Positions 43,675 through 52,344 of a stretch of DNA of 64,000 bases are shown one piece after another. Location: assembly GCF_048320135.1 (NCBI RefSeq), contig NZ_CP182947.1, forward strand, positions 4,340,001-4,404,000, read 5' to 3'. The stretch is from Ideonella_A sakaiensis_A (lineage in GTDB: Bacteria > Pseudomonadota > Gammaproteobacteria > Burkholderiales > Burkholderiaceae_C). The notes under the pieces were generated by a model. It was not told the origin of the DNA. It did not search any database and saw nothing but the letters and a program-made list of their open reading frames with translations. How positions within the stretch are numbered: position 1 is the first letter of the stretch; every line of letters starts with the position of its first letter. The position numbers and the translations under genes are program-made.

Positions 43675-44520
43675 TCAGACCTTCTCCCACAGCTCACGCA
43701 GGAAGTCATGGCCTTCGACATAGACCTCTTTGTCGCTTGCACATATGTCGCGATAGATGCGCACATTCGGCCCAGGGTTCATAGGGCGTCGACCGAATGA
43801 CTCAATGACGCACCAGCCAGCGTAGCCCGACGACTTCAGCGTGCGCAACGTTTTTTCCCAGGGCACATGTCCTTTGCCCGGTGAGCCGCGATCGTTCTCC
43901 GAGAGGTGCACATGGCCAATTGCGCCCAGATGCCTGCGCAGCGACCCCACGGGATCGGCTTCCTCGATGTTGGCGTGGAAGGTGTCGTAGAGGAAGCCGT
44001 AGTTTGGCCGATCGACTTCGGCCACCAGTTCGGCGGCTTGCGCGGCGGTAGTGCAGACATAACACTCGAAACGGTTCAGCGGCTCGACGGCGAGGCGGAT
44101 GCCGGCCTCCGCGGCATGCTCGGCGGCCCGTCGATGAACATCGACCAGCCGCTCGATCTCGATCGGCGTCGGCGGCTTTCCGTGGATCTGGAACAGCGGC
44201 TGGTGGTATGGCCCCACAAGTACCTCACCACCAGCGAGCTCCAGGCAATCGATTGCCCAGCGGATATGGTCGAGCGCCGCCTGACGCACCGCTGCGGCGT
44301 CGCTGATGCAGCTCTTGTCGGGCCCGAGCACCGTGATGCCGGTGCGACGCAGCCCGAGGTCGTCTAGTTGCTTGCCGATGTTCCGGTAAGCCTCAGCGGT
44401 GCCATCGAGCACCGGCAGTTCGACACCGTCGTAGCCCGTTTCGGCGAGCGCGTCGAGCAGCGCGCGGTGGTCTGCCGTCACGCTGCGCGTCCAGAGCAGA
44501 AGGTTCATTCCGAGCAACAT
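43675..44520 (-). CDS. Sugar epimerase of the D-tagatose/D-psicose 3-epimerase-like TIM-barrel family
   Basis: 281 residues, AP-endonuclease-2-type TIM barrel. Metal ligands are laid out as in ketose 3-epimerases: Glu in AVEPLNRFE, Asp and His in YDTFHANIEE, His in GHVHLSEND, and Glu in CVIESFGR. The start at 44520 has AAGGAGAC well spaced. Convergent with uxaA and divergent from the ABC transporter. Probably interconverts a keto-sugar or keto-acid of this pathway; exact substrate unknown. Confidence 0.8.
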   Translation of the reverse strand: MLLGMNLLLWTRSVTADHRALLDALAETGYDGVELPVLDGTAEAYRNIGKQLDDLGLRRTGITVLGPDKSCISDAAAVRQAALDHIRWAIDCLELAGGEVLVGPYHQPLFQIHGKPPTPIEIERLVDVHRRAAEHAAEAGIRLAVEPLNRFECYVCTTAAQAAELVAEVDRPNYGFLYDTFHANIEEADPVGSLRRHLGAIGHVHLSENDRGSPGKGHVPWEKTLRTLKSSGYAGWCVIESFGRRPMNPGPNVRIYRDICASDKEVYVEGHDFLRELWEKV

Positions 44521-44534
44521 GTTGTCTCCTTAGG

Positions 44535-44546
44535 CTAAGCGCTCAG
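44535..44546. promoter_or_regulatory. Operator half of a repeated palindrome (copy 1)
   Basis: CTAAGCGCTCAG differs by one base from the perfect palindrome CTGAGCGCTCAG at 44680-44691. It lies 15 bp upstream of the epimerase start on the minus strand. Confidence 0.5.
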
Positions 44547-44597
44547 AAAAATTCCTGAAGCAAGAGTCGGTTCAATACGCAGCACATCGTAGAAAAG

Positions 44598-44614
44598 CAT
44601 GTTAAATCAACATG
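44598..44614. promoter_or_regulatory. Inverted repeat CATGTT-N5-AACATG
   Basis: A perfect 6-bp inverted repeat with a 5-bp centre, halfway between the two CTGAGCGCTCAG-type sites in the divergent promoter region. It may be a second regulator site. Confidence 0.35.
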
Positions 44615-44646
44615 ATGCACAACGAATGCTTGGTCGTATAAAAAGA

Positions 44647-44691
44647 TTGACGACGCAGAAGTCGACCCATACAATGCAACTGAGCGCTCAG
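44647..44691 (+). promoter_or_regulatory. Promoter of the sugar ABC transporter operon with operator at +1
   Basis: TTGACG (44647-44652), a 17-bp spacer, and TACAAT (44670-44675) make a good sigma-70 promoter. The perfect 12-bp palindrome CTGAGCGCTCAG (44680-44691) covers the expected transcription start, the position of a classical repressor site. The downstream leader to ATG 44731 includes AGGAGG. Confidence 0.75.
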
Positions 44692-44730
44692 ATAGAGCGG
44701 TTCAGCCCACACACTTCAGGAGGCCGTCAG

Positions 44731-46101
44731 ATGACCGATGAAAACCCCGCTGCAATTGGTACGACTCGCCGAGGCTTCTTGAGCAAGGCCGGTTGGGGTG
44801 CGGCTGGCCTGCTCGCGCCGGCCTACCTGAAGGCCAAGGGGCGCCACGACGGCACGACCATCAACGCTGCGATGTTCAGCCACGGGTTCGTCAACCTGCT
44901 TCGCCCGATGCTGCCGCAGTTCAAGGAAGAAACCGGCATCACCGTCAACCTGGTGGACAAGGCTTTCCCGATCTACAACCAGCAGACCGATCTGGAGCTG
45001 GCGACTGGGGGCGCGAGCCTGGACGTGATCTCGATCTCGTTCATCTACACCGCACGCTGGATCGGCAGCGGGTTCATGGAGCCTCTCGACCGCTACCTGG
45101 GCAATCCTGAGCTGACGCCTGCGGACTGGGGGCGGACAGACTTCGTCGAGGCGCTGCAGAAGTTCGGACGCAGTGCCGACGGCAAGGTGACCTACGGCAT
45201 TCCCTGGGAAGCCGGCGTGTGGTTGATGGCTGCCGGGCGTGGTGACCTGATGGACAAGGCCGGCCTGGCCAATGGTGGCATTCCAGCTTCGTTCGATGAG
45301 TTGAAGGCGAACTGTGCCCGGCTGAAGGCGCTCGACCCGTCGGTCGCGCCTTTCATCAGCGACACCACTCATCACGTCAACTACCCGATGTATTTGCAGG
45401 GAATGGGTGCACAGATCTTCAAGGATCCGCCGAACAATCTAACGCCGCTGCTGGACAAGCCCGTCGCTGCGGCAGCTGCTGAAATGTATGCGGGCCTGCT
45501 GCGTGATCACGGCCCGCAAGGTGTGTTGTCGATGCGCACCGACCAGGTTGCCGGCCTGCTGCGGGGCGGCCAGGCGAACTACTGGCATTACGCCTTGCCC
45601 TGGCTGGTGAATGCTGCCAAAGGCGACAGCGCCATTGCCAAGACGGTGCGCTTCGGCGAAGTGCCTGGTGGCTCGGCCGGTCGCTTCCCTTCGGTCGTGA
45701 CGCATTCGCTGGGCATCCCGAAGTTCTCTCGCAAGAAGGACGCCAGTTGGGAATTCATCCGTTGGGCGATGAGCCCGGCGGTGCAGCGCCGTATGGCCAT
45801 CGAGCAGGGGTACGCGGCGACCACGCGTACGTCGATCCTGCGTGATCCGGCCTTCGTGAAGAGCATGACGATCAATGGCACCAACATCGCCGCGCTGGTA
45901 GAAAAAGTGCTGGCCGACGCCGAGAAGAAGGACTACATGAACTACCGCATCGTCAGTGTCTTCCCGATCATCGGCGGGCACATCAACTCGGCGATCCAGA
46001 AGATCGCCTCCGGCCAGGCGACCGGTGCAGAAGCGATGGCCAAGGCGCAGAGCGACATCCTTGTCGACTTCAAGAAGAATCAGGTGAAGGTCGATGCCTG
46101 A
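44731..46101 (+). CDS. Sugar ABC transporter substrate-binding protein with Tat signal
   Basis: Family 1 extracellular solute-binding protein of 456 residues. The N-terminus has a twin-arginine motif (TTRRGFLSKAG, Arg13-Arg14) and hydrophobic stretch, so export is predicted through Tat rather than Sec. The body shows the usual features (LRPMLPQFKEETGITVNLVD; WEFIRWAMSPAVQ). Start ATG 44731 has AGGAGG upstream. First gene of a long operon; CUT1-type permeases follow. Confidence 0.9.
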   Translation: MTDENPAAIGTTRRGFLSKAGWGAAGLLAPAYLKAKGRHDGTTINAAMFSHGFVNLLRPMLPQFKEETGITVNLVDKAFPIYNQQTDLELATGGASLDVISISFIYTARWIGSGFMEPLDRYLGNPELTPADWGRTDFVEALQKFGRSADGKVTYGIPWEAGVWLMAAGRGDLMDKAGLANGGIPASFDELKANCARLKALDPSVAPFISDTTHHVNYPMYLQGMGAQIFKDPPNNLTPLLDKPVAAAAAEMYAGLLRDHGPQGVLSMRTDQVAGLLRGGQANYWHYALPWLVNAAKGDSAIAKTVRFGEVPGGSAGRFPSVVTHSLGIPKFSRKKDASWEFIRWAMSPAVQRRMAIEQGYAATTRTSILRDPAFVKSMTINGTNIAALVEKVLADAEKKDYMNYRIVSVFPIIGGHINSAIQKIASGQATGAEAMAKAQSDILVDFKKNQVKVDA

Positions 46102-46126
46102 ACACACCGCGCAGTGCTGATCCCGC

Positions 46127-47083
46127 ATGAACACCCTCTCTGACGCGCGAACGAACGTCATCCCCGGCCACGCTTTCAGGCGCGCGACGCTGCGCTCGTG
46201 GCTGGCGTCGGACAGAGCCTTCGTTCTGCTGGCCACCGTGCCGTGCATGTTGTGGCTGCTTGTGATGACGATCGGTCCCGCGCTGTTCAACGTGGTGGCC
46301 AGTCTCACGCCGATGAACCTGACGATTCCCGGTTCGAGCTGGGACTTCTCGCAACCCTTCGCGAACTATGCGTTGATGCGCGAGGACGACCTATTCCTGA
46401 ACTCGCTGTGGGTGCAGGCCAGGCTGTCGTTCTGGAGCGTGCTGCTGCAGATGCTGATGGGCCTGGGAATCGCGCTGGTACTGAATTTGCAAACGCCGCT
46501 GTACCAGCGCTTGCGCACGGTGTTCCTGGTGCCGATGGTGTTGCCACCGATCGTCGTGGCAGTGATCTGGAAGGTGCTCTACGACCCGAGCACCAGTCCG
46601 ATCTACTGGCTGCTCGGCGCGTTCGGCTTGAACGACCTGCCGTCGATGACTACCAGCGCCAGTTGGGCGCTGGCCGCGATCATTATCGGCGAGACATGGG
46701 AGTGGTTTCCGTTCACGATGCTGATGATCCTGGCGGGACTGAGCACCTTGCCAGAAGAGCAATACGAGGCCGCGCGTATCGATGGTGCCTCCGCTTGGCA
46801 GATCACCCGTGAAGTGGTGCTGCCGCACATCAAGAACGTGCTGGTCGTGGCCGCAATCTTCCGGATGATCGACAGCTTCAAGGCTTTCCCGCTGATCTAC
46901 GTCCTGACAAATGGCGGTCCGGGCGACGTCACCAACACCACGAACTACTACTCGTACCGGCAGGCCTTCGAGTTTTCTTTCATCGGATATTCAAGCGCGA
47001 TAACTGTGGTGCTGCTGTCGATCACCACCGTGCTCAGCATCATCGCACTGAGACTGGTCAAATGGAGGAGCACCGATGGCTGA
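46127..47083 (+). CDS. Sugar ABC transporter permease (MalF type)
   Basis: 318 residues with six predicted membrane spans. The EAA loop contacting the ATPase is visible as EEQYEAARIDGASAWQITRE. It overlaps the next permease gene by 8 nt. CUT1 class import of a mono- or oligosaccharide. Confidence 0.93.
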   Translation: MNTLSDARTNVIPGHAFRRATLRSWLASDRAFVLLATVPCMLWLLVMTIGPALFNVVASLTPMNLTIPGSSWDFSQPFANYALMREDDLFLNSLWVQARLSFWSVLLQMLMGLGIALVLNLQTPLYQRLRTVFLVPMVLPPIVVAVIWKVLYDPSTSPIYWLLGAFGLNDLPSMTTSASWALAAIIIGETWEWFPFTMLMILAGLSTLPEEQYEAARIDGASAWQITREVVLPHIKNVLVVAAIFRMIDSFKAFPLIYVLTNGGPGDVTNTTNYYSYRQAFEFSFIGYSSAITVVLLSITTVLSIIALRLVKWRSTDG

Positions 47084-47903
47084 AACGCGTGCCGCAAGCC
47101 GTCGCGAGCGGGTCGCCGTGCTGGCCGTCACGGCATTGATCTTGTTCCCGGTGCTCTGGCTGTTGTTCCTGTCGTTCGTCCCAGGCAAGGACATTGCGGC
47201 CGGCATGGGCGCCATCGGCCGCAATTTCACGCTGCACAACTACACCAGCCTTTGGGATGCGGTTTTCGCCCGCTCGTTCGTCAACAGCCTGATTGTCAGC
47301 ACGGTGTCGGTCACCGTGGCGATGGCCCTGGGCGCACCGTTTGCCTTCTGGCTGTCGCGCGCCCACCTGAAGGCCCGATCCGACTTTGTCATAGGTTTGA
47401 TCATCCTGGGCACGCGCATGGCCCCACCAATTGCCTTCACCTTGCCATACTTCCTGGCCTACCGTTATGCCGATCTGATGGACACCCGAACCGGGCTGGT
47501 CCTGGTCTATGTGACGATCAACCTGTCGCTGGTGATCTGGACCATGCGCACCTTCTTCGACGGCGTACCGACTTCGATCGACGAGGCGGCCGAGATCGAC
47601 GGAGCCAGCCGTTTCCAGACCTTCTTCGAGGTTGTGCTTCCGATGTCGGCCACCGGCCTCGTGGCGACCACCATCCTGGCATTCATCTATTCGTGGAATG
47701 ACTTCTTCTTCGCGCTGATCCTGACGCGCACCGAAGCGATGACCGCCCCGGTTGCAATCGTCAACTTCCTCAATTTCGAAGGATGGGAATGGGGCAAGAT
47801 TGCCGCCGGTGGCGTGATGGTGATGGCGCCGGTGGCGCTGTTCTCCCTGGGGATGCAGAAGTACCTGGTCAAGGGCCTGTCGGCAGGAGCGGTAAAAGGA
47901 TGA
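47076..47903 (+). CDS. Sugar ABC transporter permease (MalG type)
   Basis: 275 residues, six membrane spans. EAA motif SIDEAAEIDGASRFQTFFEV, then the typical YSWNDFFFALILT. The C-terminus ends GLSAGAVKG as in many MalG-like proteins. Coupled to its neighbours on both sides. Confidence 0.93.
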   Translation: MAETRAASRRERVAVLAVTALILFPVLWLLFLSFVPGKDIAAGMGAIGRNFTLHNYTSLWDAVFARSFVNSLIVSTVSVTVAMALGAPFAFWLSRAHLKARSDFVIGLIILGTRMAPPIAFTLPYFLAYRYADLMDTRTGLVLVYVTINLSLVIWTMRTFFDGVPTSIDEAAEIDGASRFQTFFEVVLPMSATGLVATTILAFIYSWNDFFFALILTRTEAMTAPVAIVNFLNFEGWEWGKIAAGGVMVMAPVALFSLGMQKYLVKGLSAGAVKG

Positions 47904-48931
47904 TCGCCATGCGCAAACTCGGCGATACAGCGGTCAGCCGGATCGGCTTCGGCGCCGGGCCCATCGGAGGCTTTCGCGGGCCGGTCGACAGCGTCGAGGC
48001 CGAAGCGGCGATGGCCGCCTACCTGAACGCCGGCGGCCGCTACTTCGACACGTCGCCGCTCTACGGCTATGGCCGCAGCGAATTGCGCGTGGGTGCTTTC
48101 CTGCGCGAGCAGACCGCCAGTGCCCAACCGCCCGCGGTCATATCGACCAAAATCGGACGTGTGTTCCGGGTCCAGCGTGCGGGTGATGATTTATCCACGC
48201 TGCGTCACGGCGGGTTGCCGTTCTGGCCGCGCTTCGACTACTCCTACGACGGTGCGATGCGTTCCCTCGAACAGTCCAGCCTGCGCACCGGCCTGACGCG
48301 TTTCGACATCGTGCTGGTGCACGATCTCGAGCCCGGTGTACACGGGGCTGATTTCCAGCGACAGTTCGACACCTGCATGGATGGCGCCTACCGGGCATTG
48401 CGCGAGTTGCGCGATGCCGGCGATATCCTCGCCATCGGCGTCGGCGTCAACCAGAGCGAAGCGGCGCGCGCCTTCGTCGAGGCTGGTGATTTCGATTGCG
48501 TAATGCTTGCCGGCTGCTATTCGCTGCTCGACCACGACCTGGCCGTGCTGTCGTTCTTCGAACTGTGCCAGGACAAGGGGGTGGGCATCCTGGCTGCCGG
48601 GGTGTTCAACTCGGGCATTCTGGCCACCGGCGCTGGTGCTAGCGCCAGCTATGGCTACCGGCCCGCCAACCCCGCCATCAAGCAACGCGTCCGCGCCATT
48701 CAGCAGGTCTGCGCGGAATTCGACGTCGACCTGCCAGCGGCAGCCATCCAGTTCGTTCTTGCACACCCGGTGGTGGCGTCGGTGGTGCTCGGTTCGTCTT
48801 CTGCGACAAACGTCCAACAAAACCTGGCGCACGCCGGCAAGGTCTTACCAACTGCCTTCTGGCGCAAGCTGGCCGATGCCGGGCTGTTGCCGATGCACCT
48901 CACACCAGAACACGGAAAACCCATATGCTGA
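47900..48931 (+). CDS. Aldo/keto reductase, D-threo-aldose 1-dehydrogenase-like
   Basis: 343 residues. The AKR tetrad is complete: Asp50 and Tyr55 (YFDTSPLYGYGRSE), Lys84 (STKIG) and His141 (LVHDLE). The subfamily signature ALRELRDAGDILAIGVGVNQ and LAGCYSLLDH places it with D-threo-aldose (L-fucose/L-galactose) dehydrogenases, which oxidise C1 of the sugar to a lactone. Start ATG 47900 overlaps the permease stop. It would be the first enzyme acting on the imported sugar. Confidence 0.82.
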   Translation: MIAMRKLGDTAVSRIGFGAGPIGGFRGPVDSVEAEAAMAAYLNAGGRYFDTSPLYGYGRSELRVGAFLREQTASAQPPAVISTKIGRVFRVQRAGDDLSTLRHGGLPFWPRFDYSYDGAMRSLEQSSLRTGLTRFDIVLVHDLEPGVHGADFQRQFDTCMDGAYRALRELRDAGDILAIGVGVNQSEAARAFVEAGDFDCVMLAGCYSLLDHDLAVLSFFELCQDKGVGILAAGVFNSGILATGAGASASYGYRPANPAIKQRVRAIQQVCAEFDVDLPAAAIQFVLAHPVVASVVLGSSSATNVQQNLAHAGKVLPTAFWRKLADAGLLPMHLTPEHGKPIC

Positions 48932-49737
48932 CCGGTGAAACCCTGCTGTTTCCGCTTCTGGCCGATCCGGCTCGGCACGTCAAGGCACCGGCGATCTTCC
49001 AGCCGGCGTTCGAAGCCAGAGGACTGGATTGGTTCCTGTTTCCGCTGAACGTCCGCCAGGAGAATTTCGAAGCCGCGTTCGCCCAACTGAGACTGATGGG
49101 CAACGTCGGTGGCTGCGTTGTCAGCGTGCCGTTCAAGGCGCGCGCCGCGAGATTGTGTGACCGGCTCGGCCCGCTCGCGCAAAAGGGCGGCGTGGTCAAC
49201 ACCGTGCGCTTTGCCGACGACGGCACCGTCGAAGGCGAGATCCTCGATGGTGTCGGCCTCATCCTGTGCGCCGCCGAAACGGGCATCCGGCTGGAAGGGG
49301 CGAACATCCTGATGCTCGGCGCGGGCGGGGCGGCGTCGGCCATTGCTCATGCGCTGGCCGACAAGGGAATCGGTTCGTTGACCGTCCAGAACCGCAGTGC
49401 CGACAGGGCCCGTGCGCTGGTCGCCAGCGTCAGGGAGCATCGGCCCGACTATCCGATTGATATCGGCTCGTTCGATGCCACGCGGCACGACGTGGTAATC
49501 AATGCGACGTCGCTGGGCATCAGCGCCGACGATCCGGCGCCGATGGATGTGGCACAGCTCAAGCCATCCACCTCGGTCATCGACATCGTGGTGCCCGACA
49601 CTGCATTGCGTCGCGCTGCACAGGCGTTGGGCTGCAAAGTGACGGGCGGCCGGCCGATGGTGGCAGCCCAGATTGCCGCCCAGATCGCGCTGTGGAAAGG
49701 CGAGATCGCCACCAGTACCAACCTCATTCATCGTTGA
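48925..49737 (+). CDS. Shikimate dehydrogenase (AroE)-like oxidoreductase
   Basis: 270 residues with both AroE domains. Retained: catalytic Lys71 in VSVPFK, VNTV, the Asp108 of the GxxxDGxG segment, and the nucleotide loop MLGAGGAASAIA. Lost: the substrate-carboxylate serines of the canonical SxSP motif, which here reads ARHVKAP (residues 16-22). A non-shikimate substrate is therefore likely. It overlaps the AKR gene by 7 nt and lies in a sugar operon. Comparable AroE-like paralogues exist, but I know of no assigned role in such an operon. Confidence 0.8.
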   Translation: MLTGETLLFPLLADPARHVKAPAIFQPAFEARGLDWFLFPLNVRQENFEAAFAQLRLMGNVGGCVVSVPFKARAARLCDRLGPLAQKGGVVNTVRFADDGTVEGEILDGVGLILCAAETGIRLEGANILMLGAGGAASAIAHALADKGIGSLTVQNRSADRARALVASVREHRPDYPIDIGSFDATRHDVVINATSLGISADDPAPMDVAQLKPSTSVIDIVVPDTALRRAAQALGCKVTGGRPMVAAQIAAQIALWKGEIATSTNLIHR

Positions 49738-49748
49738 ACAGGAATCCC

Positions 49749-50792
49749 ATGAAAGGCCCTGGCATTTTTCTGATCCAGTTTCTCGGCCCGAACCCGCCGT
49801 TCAACTCGCTGGAAGGCCTGGCTGGGTGGTGCGCGGACCTGGGCTTCAAAGGCGTGCAGGTACCGACCTTCCGGAAAGACATCTTCGACCTGGAGCAGGC
49901 GGCACAGAGCAAGGGATATTGCGACGACATCAAGGGCATGCTTGCCGACAAAGGGATCGAAATATCCGAGTTGTCGACCCACCGGCAAGGCCACATCTGC
50001 GCATTCAACCCGGCCTTCAACCACATGCTGCGCAACTTTGGGCCGCCGGAATTCGCGGACAAACCCGAGGCGCGAAAGGAATGGGCAAGGGCGCAGCTGC
50101 TGCTGGCGGCCAAGGCTGCCGGCAACCTGGGCCTGAAGACCCACGCTTCCTTCTGCGGCAATCTGCTTTGGCCCTATTTCTATCCCTATCCACCGCCTCC
50201 ACCGGGGTTGATCGACGACGGCTTCGCCGAATTGGCCCGCGTCTGGCGGCCGATCCTTGATGCCTTCGACGACGTCGGCGTCGATGTCTGCTTCGAAATA
50301 CACCCCGGTGAAGATGTACACGACGGCGTCACGTTCGAGATGTTCCTCGACAAACTGGGGGGGCACCCGCGCTGCAACATCCTCTATGACCCCAGCCACA
50401 TGCTGCTTCAGCACATGGACTATGTCGGTTTCATCGACATCTACCACGAGCGCATCAAGGCCTTCCACGTCAAGGATGCCGAGTTCGTCCCGAGCGCGCG
50501 CTGTGGTGCCTATGGCGGCTTCCAGCGCTGGGGCAACCGACCTGGGCGCTTTCGCAGCCTGGGTGACGGGCAGATCGATTTCGGCGCGATCTTTTCCAGA
50601 CTCGCGTATCACGGCTACGCGGGCTGGGCCGTGCTGGAATGGGAGTGCTACCTGAAGCGCTCGGAAGACGGAGCACGCGAGGCCGCACCGTTCATCACCC
50701 GGCACATGATCTCGGTGACGGAGCAGGCGTTCGACACATTCATGACCGACAAGGGCGACGCCCATGTCAACCGCGCGCTGCTGGGTACCTGA
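49749..50792 (+). CDS. Sugar phosphate isomerase/epimerase-like TIM barrel
   Basis: 347 residues. Metal-site residues of the AP-endonuclease-2 fold are visible: Glu in VDVCFEIHPGED, Asp/His in LYDPSHMLLQH, His in IKAFHVKDAEF, and Glu in AVLEWECYLK. N-terminal GIFLIQFLGPNPPFNSLEGL. Start ATG 49749 follows AGGA. Its TGA overlaps the next gene's ATG by 1 nt. Substrate unknown. Confidence 0.82.
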   Translation: MKGPGIFLIQFLGPNPPFNSLEGLAGWCADLGFKGVQVPTFRKDIFDLEQAAQSKGYCDDIKGMLADKGIEISELSTHRQGHICAFNPAFNHMLRNFGPPEFADKPEARKEWARAQLLLAAKAAGNLGLKTHASFCGNLLWPYFYPYPPPPPGLIDDGFAELARVWRPILDAFDDVGVDVCFEIHPGEDVHDGVTFEMFLDKLGGHPRCNILYDPSHMLLQHMDYVGFIDIYHERIKAFHVKDAEFVPSARCGAYGGFQRWGNRPGRFRSLGDGQIDFGAIFSRLAYHGYAGWAVLEWECYLKRSEDGAREAAPFITRHMISVTEQAFDTFMTDKGDAHVNRALLGT

Positions 50793-51529
50793 TGGCAAGG
50801 CGATCCATAACCAATTCCGTCGCCGACGTCGAAGATGCGCCCGGCGACGCGATCGAACGCGAGCCCAACCTGCGAGATGTGGCCTACGCGCGTCTGCAAC
50901 AGCTGTGGTTGAACGGGACGATCAAGCCGCAGCAGTGGCTGAGCCAGCGGCAACTGGTCGAGCTGATCGACGCGCCGCTCGCCTCGGTGCGCGACGCATT
51001 GAAGCGCTTGGAGGCCGAAGGGCTGGTCGTGCTGCAGCCGAAGCGCGGCGTTTTCACGCTCGGCACCACGCCGACCCAGATCAGCGAAATCTACGCCTTT
51101 CGCATGTTGCTCGAAGTCACGGCGGTCGGCCGCGCCGCCGAGCGGCCGGACATGGTCGCCATCGGGCGGTTGATGTCTGAAACCCGCCGGCTGTACGACA
51201 CGCGGCAGCAGTCGGATGAAGCTTGGGCAGCCGAACTGCCGCAGCGCATCGAGTGCGACGTCGGTTTCCACCGGTTCGTGATCGGTCAATTCAACAACGC
51301 CTACATCAGCGAGGCCTTCGATCGCGCGATCTCGCGCCAGCGGCTGTACCGATTGACGTTTCCTGGCAGCAACCGCCGCGATGGCGTAGCGCTGGCTGAA
51401 CACATTGACGTGCTCGCTGCGATCGCCGACGGCGTGCCGTCCCGGGCGATGGAGGCCATGCGCAGCCACCTCAGCCTGGCCCTGCGGCGGACGCTCGACA
51501 TTCCCGAGACGGAAACGAAGGCCCGGTGA
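50792..51529 (+). CDS. GntR-family regulator inside the sugar operon
   Basis: 245 residues. N-terminal winged helix (LRDVAYARLQQLWLNGTI, SQRQLVELIDAPLASVRDALKRLEAEG) and an FCD-type helical ligand domain (ECDVGFHRFVIGQFNN; AEHIDVLAAIADG). ATG 50792 overlaps the preceding stop, and its own stop overlaps the lactonase start. Being encoded within the operon, it likely autoregulates it; the CTGAGCGCTCAG sites upstream are candidates. Confidence 0.9.
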   Translation: MARRSITNSVADVEDAPGDAIEREPNLRDVAYARLQQLWLNGTIKPQQWLSQRQLVELIDAPLASVRDALKRLEAEGLVVLQPKRGVFTLGTTPTQISEIYAFRMLLEVTAVGRAAERPDMVAIGRLMSETRRLYDTRQQSDEAWAAELPQRIECDVGFHRFVIGQFNNAYISEAFDRAISRQRLYRLTFPGSNRRDGVALAEHIDVLAAIADGVPSRAMEAMRSHLSLALRRTLDIPETETKAR

Positions 51530-52344
51530 TGCAGATGACTCCGAAGCCGCGCTTCATCGACGCACACTGCCACGTCTGGCCGGCGCATGGCGTTGCGCTG
51601 GTGCCTGGCATGTCACCATACGATCGGCAGCCCAATGCCTATCCGATCGAAGCTCACCTTGACAGGCTGGGCGCGCTAGGCATCGAAGCGACCGTGCTGG
51701 TGCCGCATATCGGCTACTACCACCGCGATCTCGGCTACGCCTTCGAATGTGCGAAGCGCTTTCCGGGCCGCATCGCGGTGATGGGCGCAATCACGCAGGC
51801 CGAATGCGAAGACCCGACAAGCCTGGCCGGCGATTTCGATCTGGGAGTGCGTTCGTTCCGGATTCGATTCGTTGACCTGCAGCGCCCGCTCGACAACCTG
51901 TGCGAATCGCTGGCGACCCAGGCGGCGGTGCTGTGCCCGCTGATCACGCGCACGCAGGCGATGGCCGGCGCATTGAACCGTGTCATCGAACTCGCCGCGG
52001 GCCATCCACGACTTCGCTTCGCGATAGACCACTTCGCCGGCTGGCCGGAGGCGCCGGCATGGACGTCTCTGGCGGCATTGCCGAACGTGCTTGTGAAGGT
52101 ATCCGACTTCGCGGCCTTCGATGTGCCACCTTATTGGCGTGCCCTCGAGGCCACGCTCAACATGCAGGCGCTGTTCGGCGCGGATCGCCTGATGTGGGGC
52201 AGCAACCTGCCGGTCTTCGAACTCGATGCCGTGCAGCGACTGGATCAGGCCTTCAATGTCATCGAAACCGCCCGCGGGATGAGCGGCACCGACAAGGCCG
52301 CAATCCTCGGCGGCACCGCCGCGCGAACCTTCTTCAACCCATGA
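51529..52344 (+). CDS. Amidohydrolase-family sugar lactonase-like protein (COG3618 type)
   Basis: 271 residues, TIM-barrel amidohydrolase. The N-terminal metal motif is FIDAHCHVW, a later His is in FAIDHFAGWP, and the C-terminal LMWGSNLPVFELD carries the usual Asp/Asn region. This group includes L-fuconolactone and 2-pyrone-4,6-dicarboxylate hydrolases. Next to an aldose 1-dehydrogenase, a role as the aldonolactonase is the simplest reading. A GTG three bases upstream is an alternative start. It overlaps the sulfatase gene by 4 nt. Confidence 0.78.
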   Translation: MQMTPKPRFIDAHCHVWPAHGVALVPGMSPYDRQPNAYPIEAHLDRLGALGIEATVLVPHIGYYHRDLGYAFECAKRFPGRIAVMGAITQAECEDPTSLAGDFDLGVRSFRIRFVDLQRPLDNLCESLATQAAVLCPLITRTQAMAGALNRVIELAAGHPRLRFAIDHFAGWPEAPAWTSLAALPNVLVKVSDFAAFDVPPYWRALEATLNMQALFGADRLMWGSNLPVFELDAVQRLDQAFNVIETARGMSGTDKAAILGGTAARTFFNP

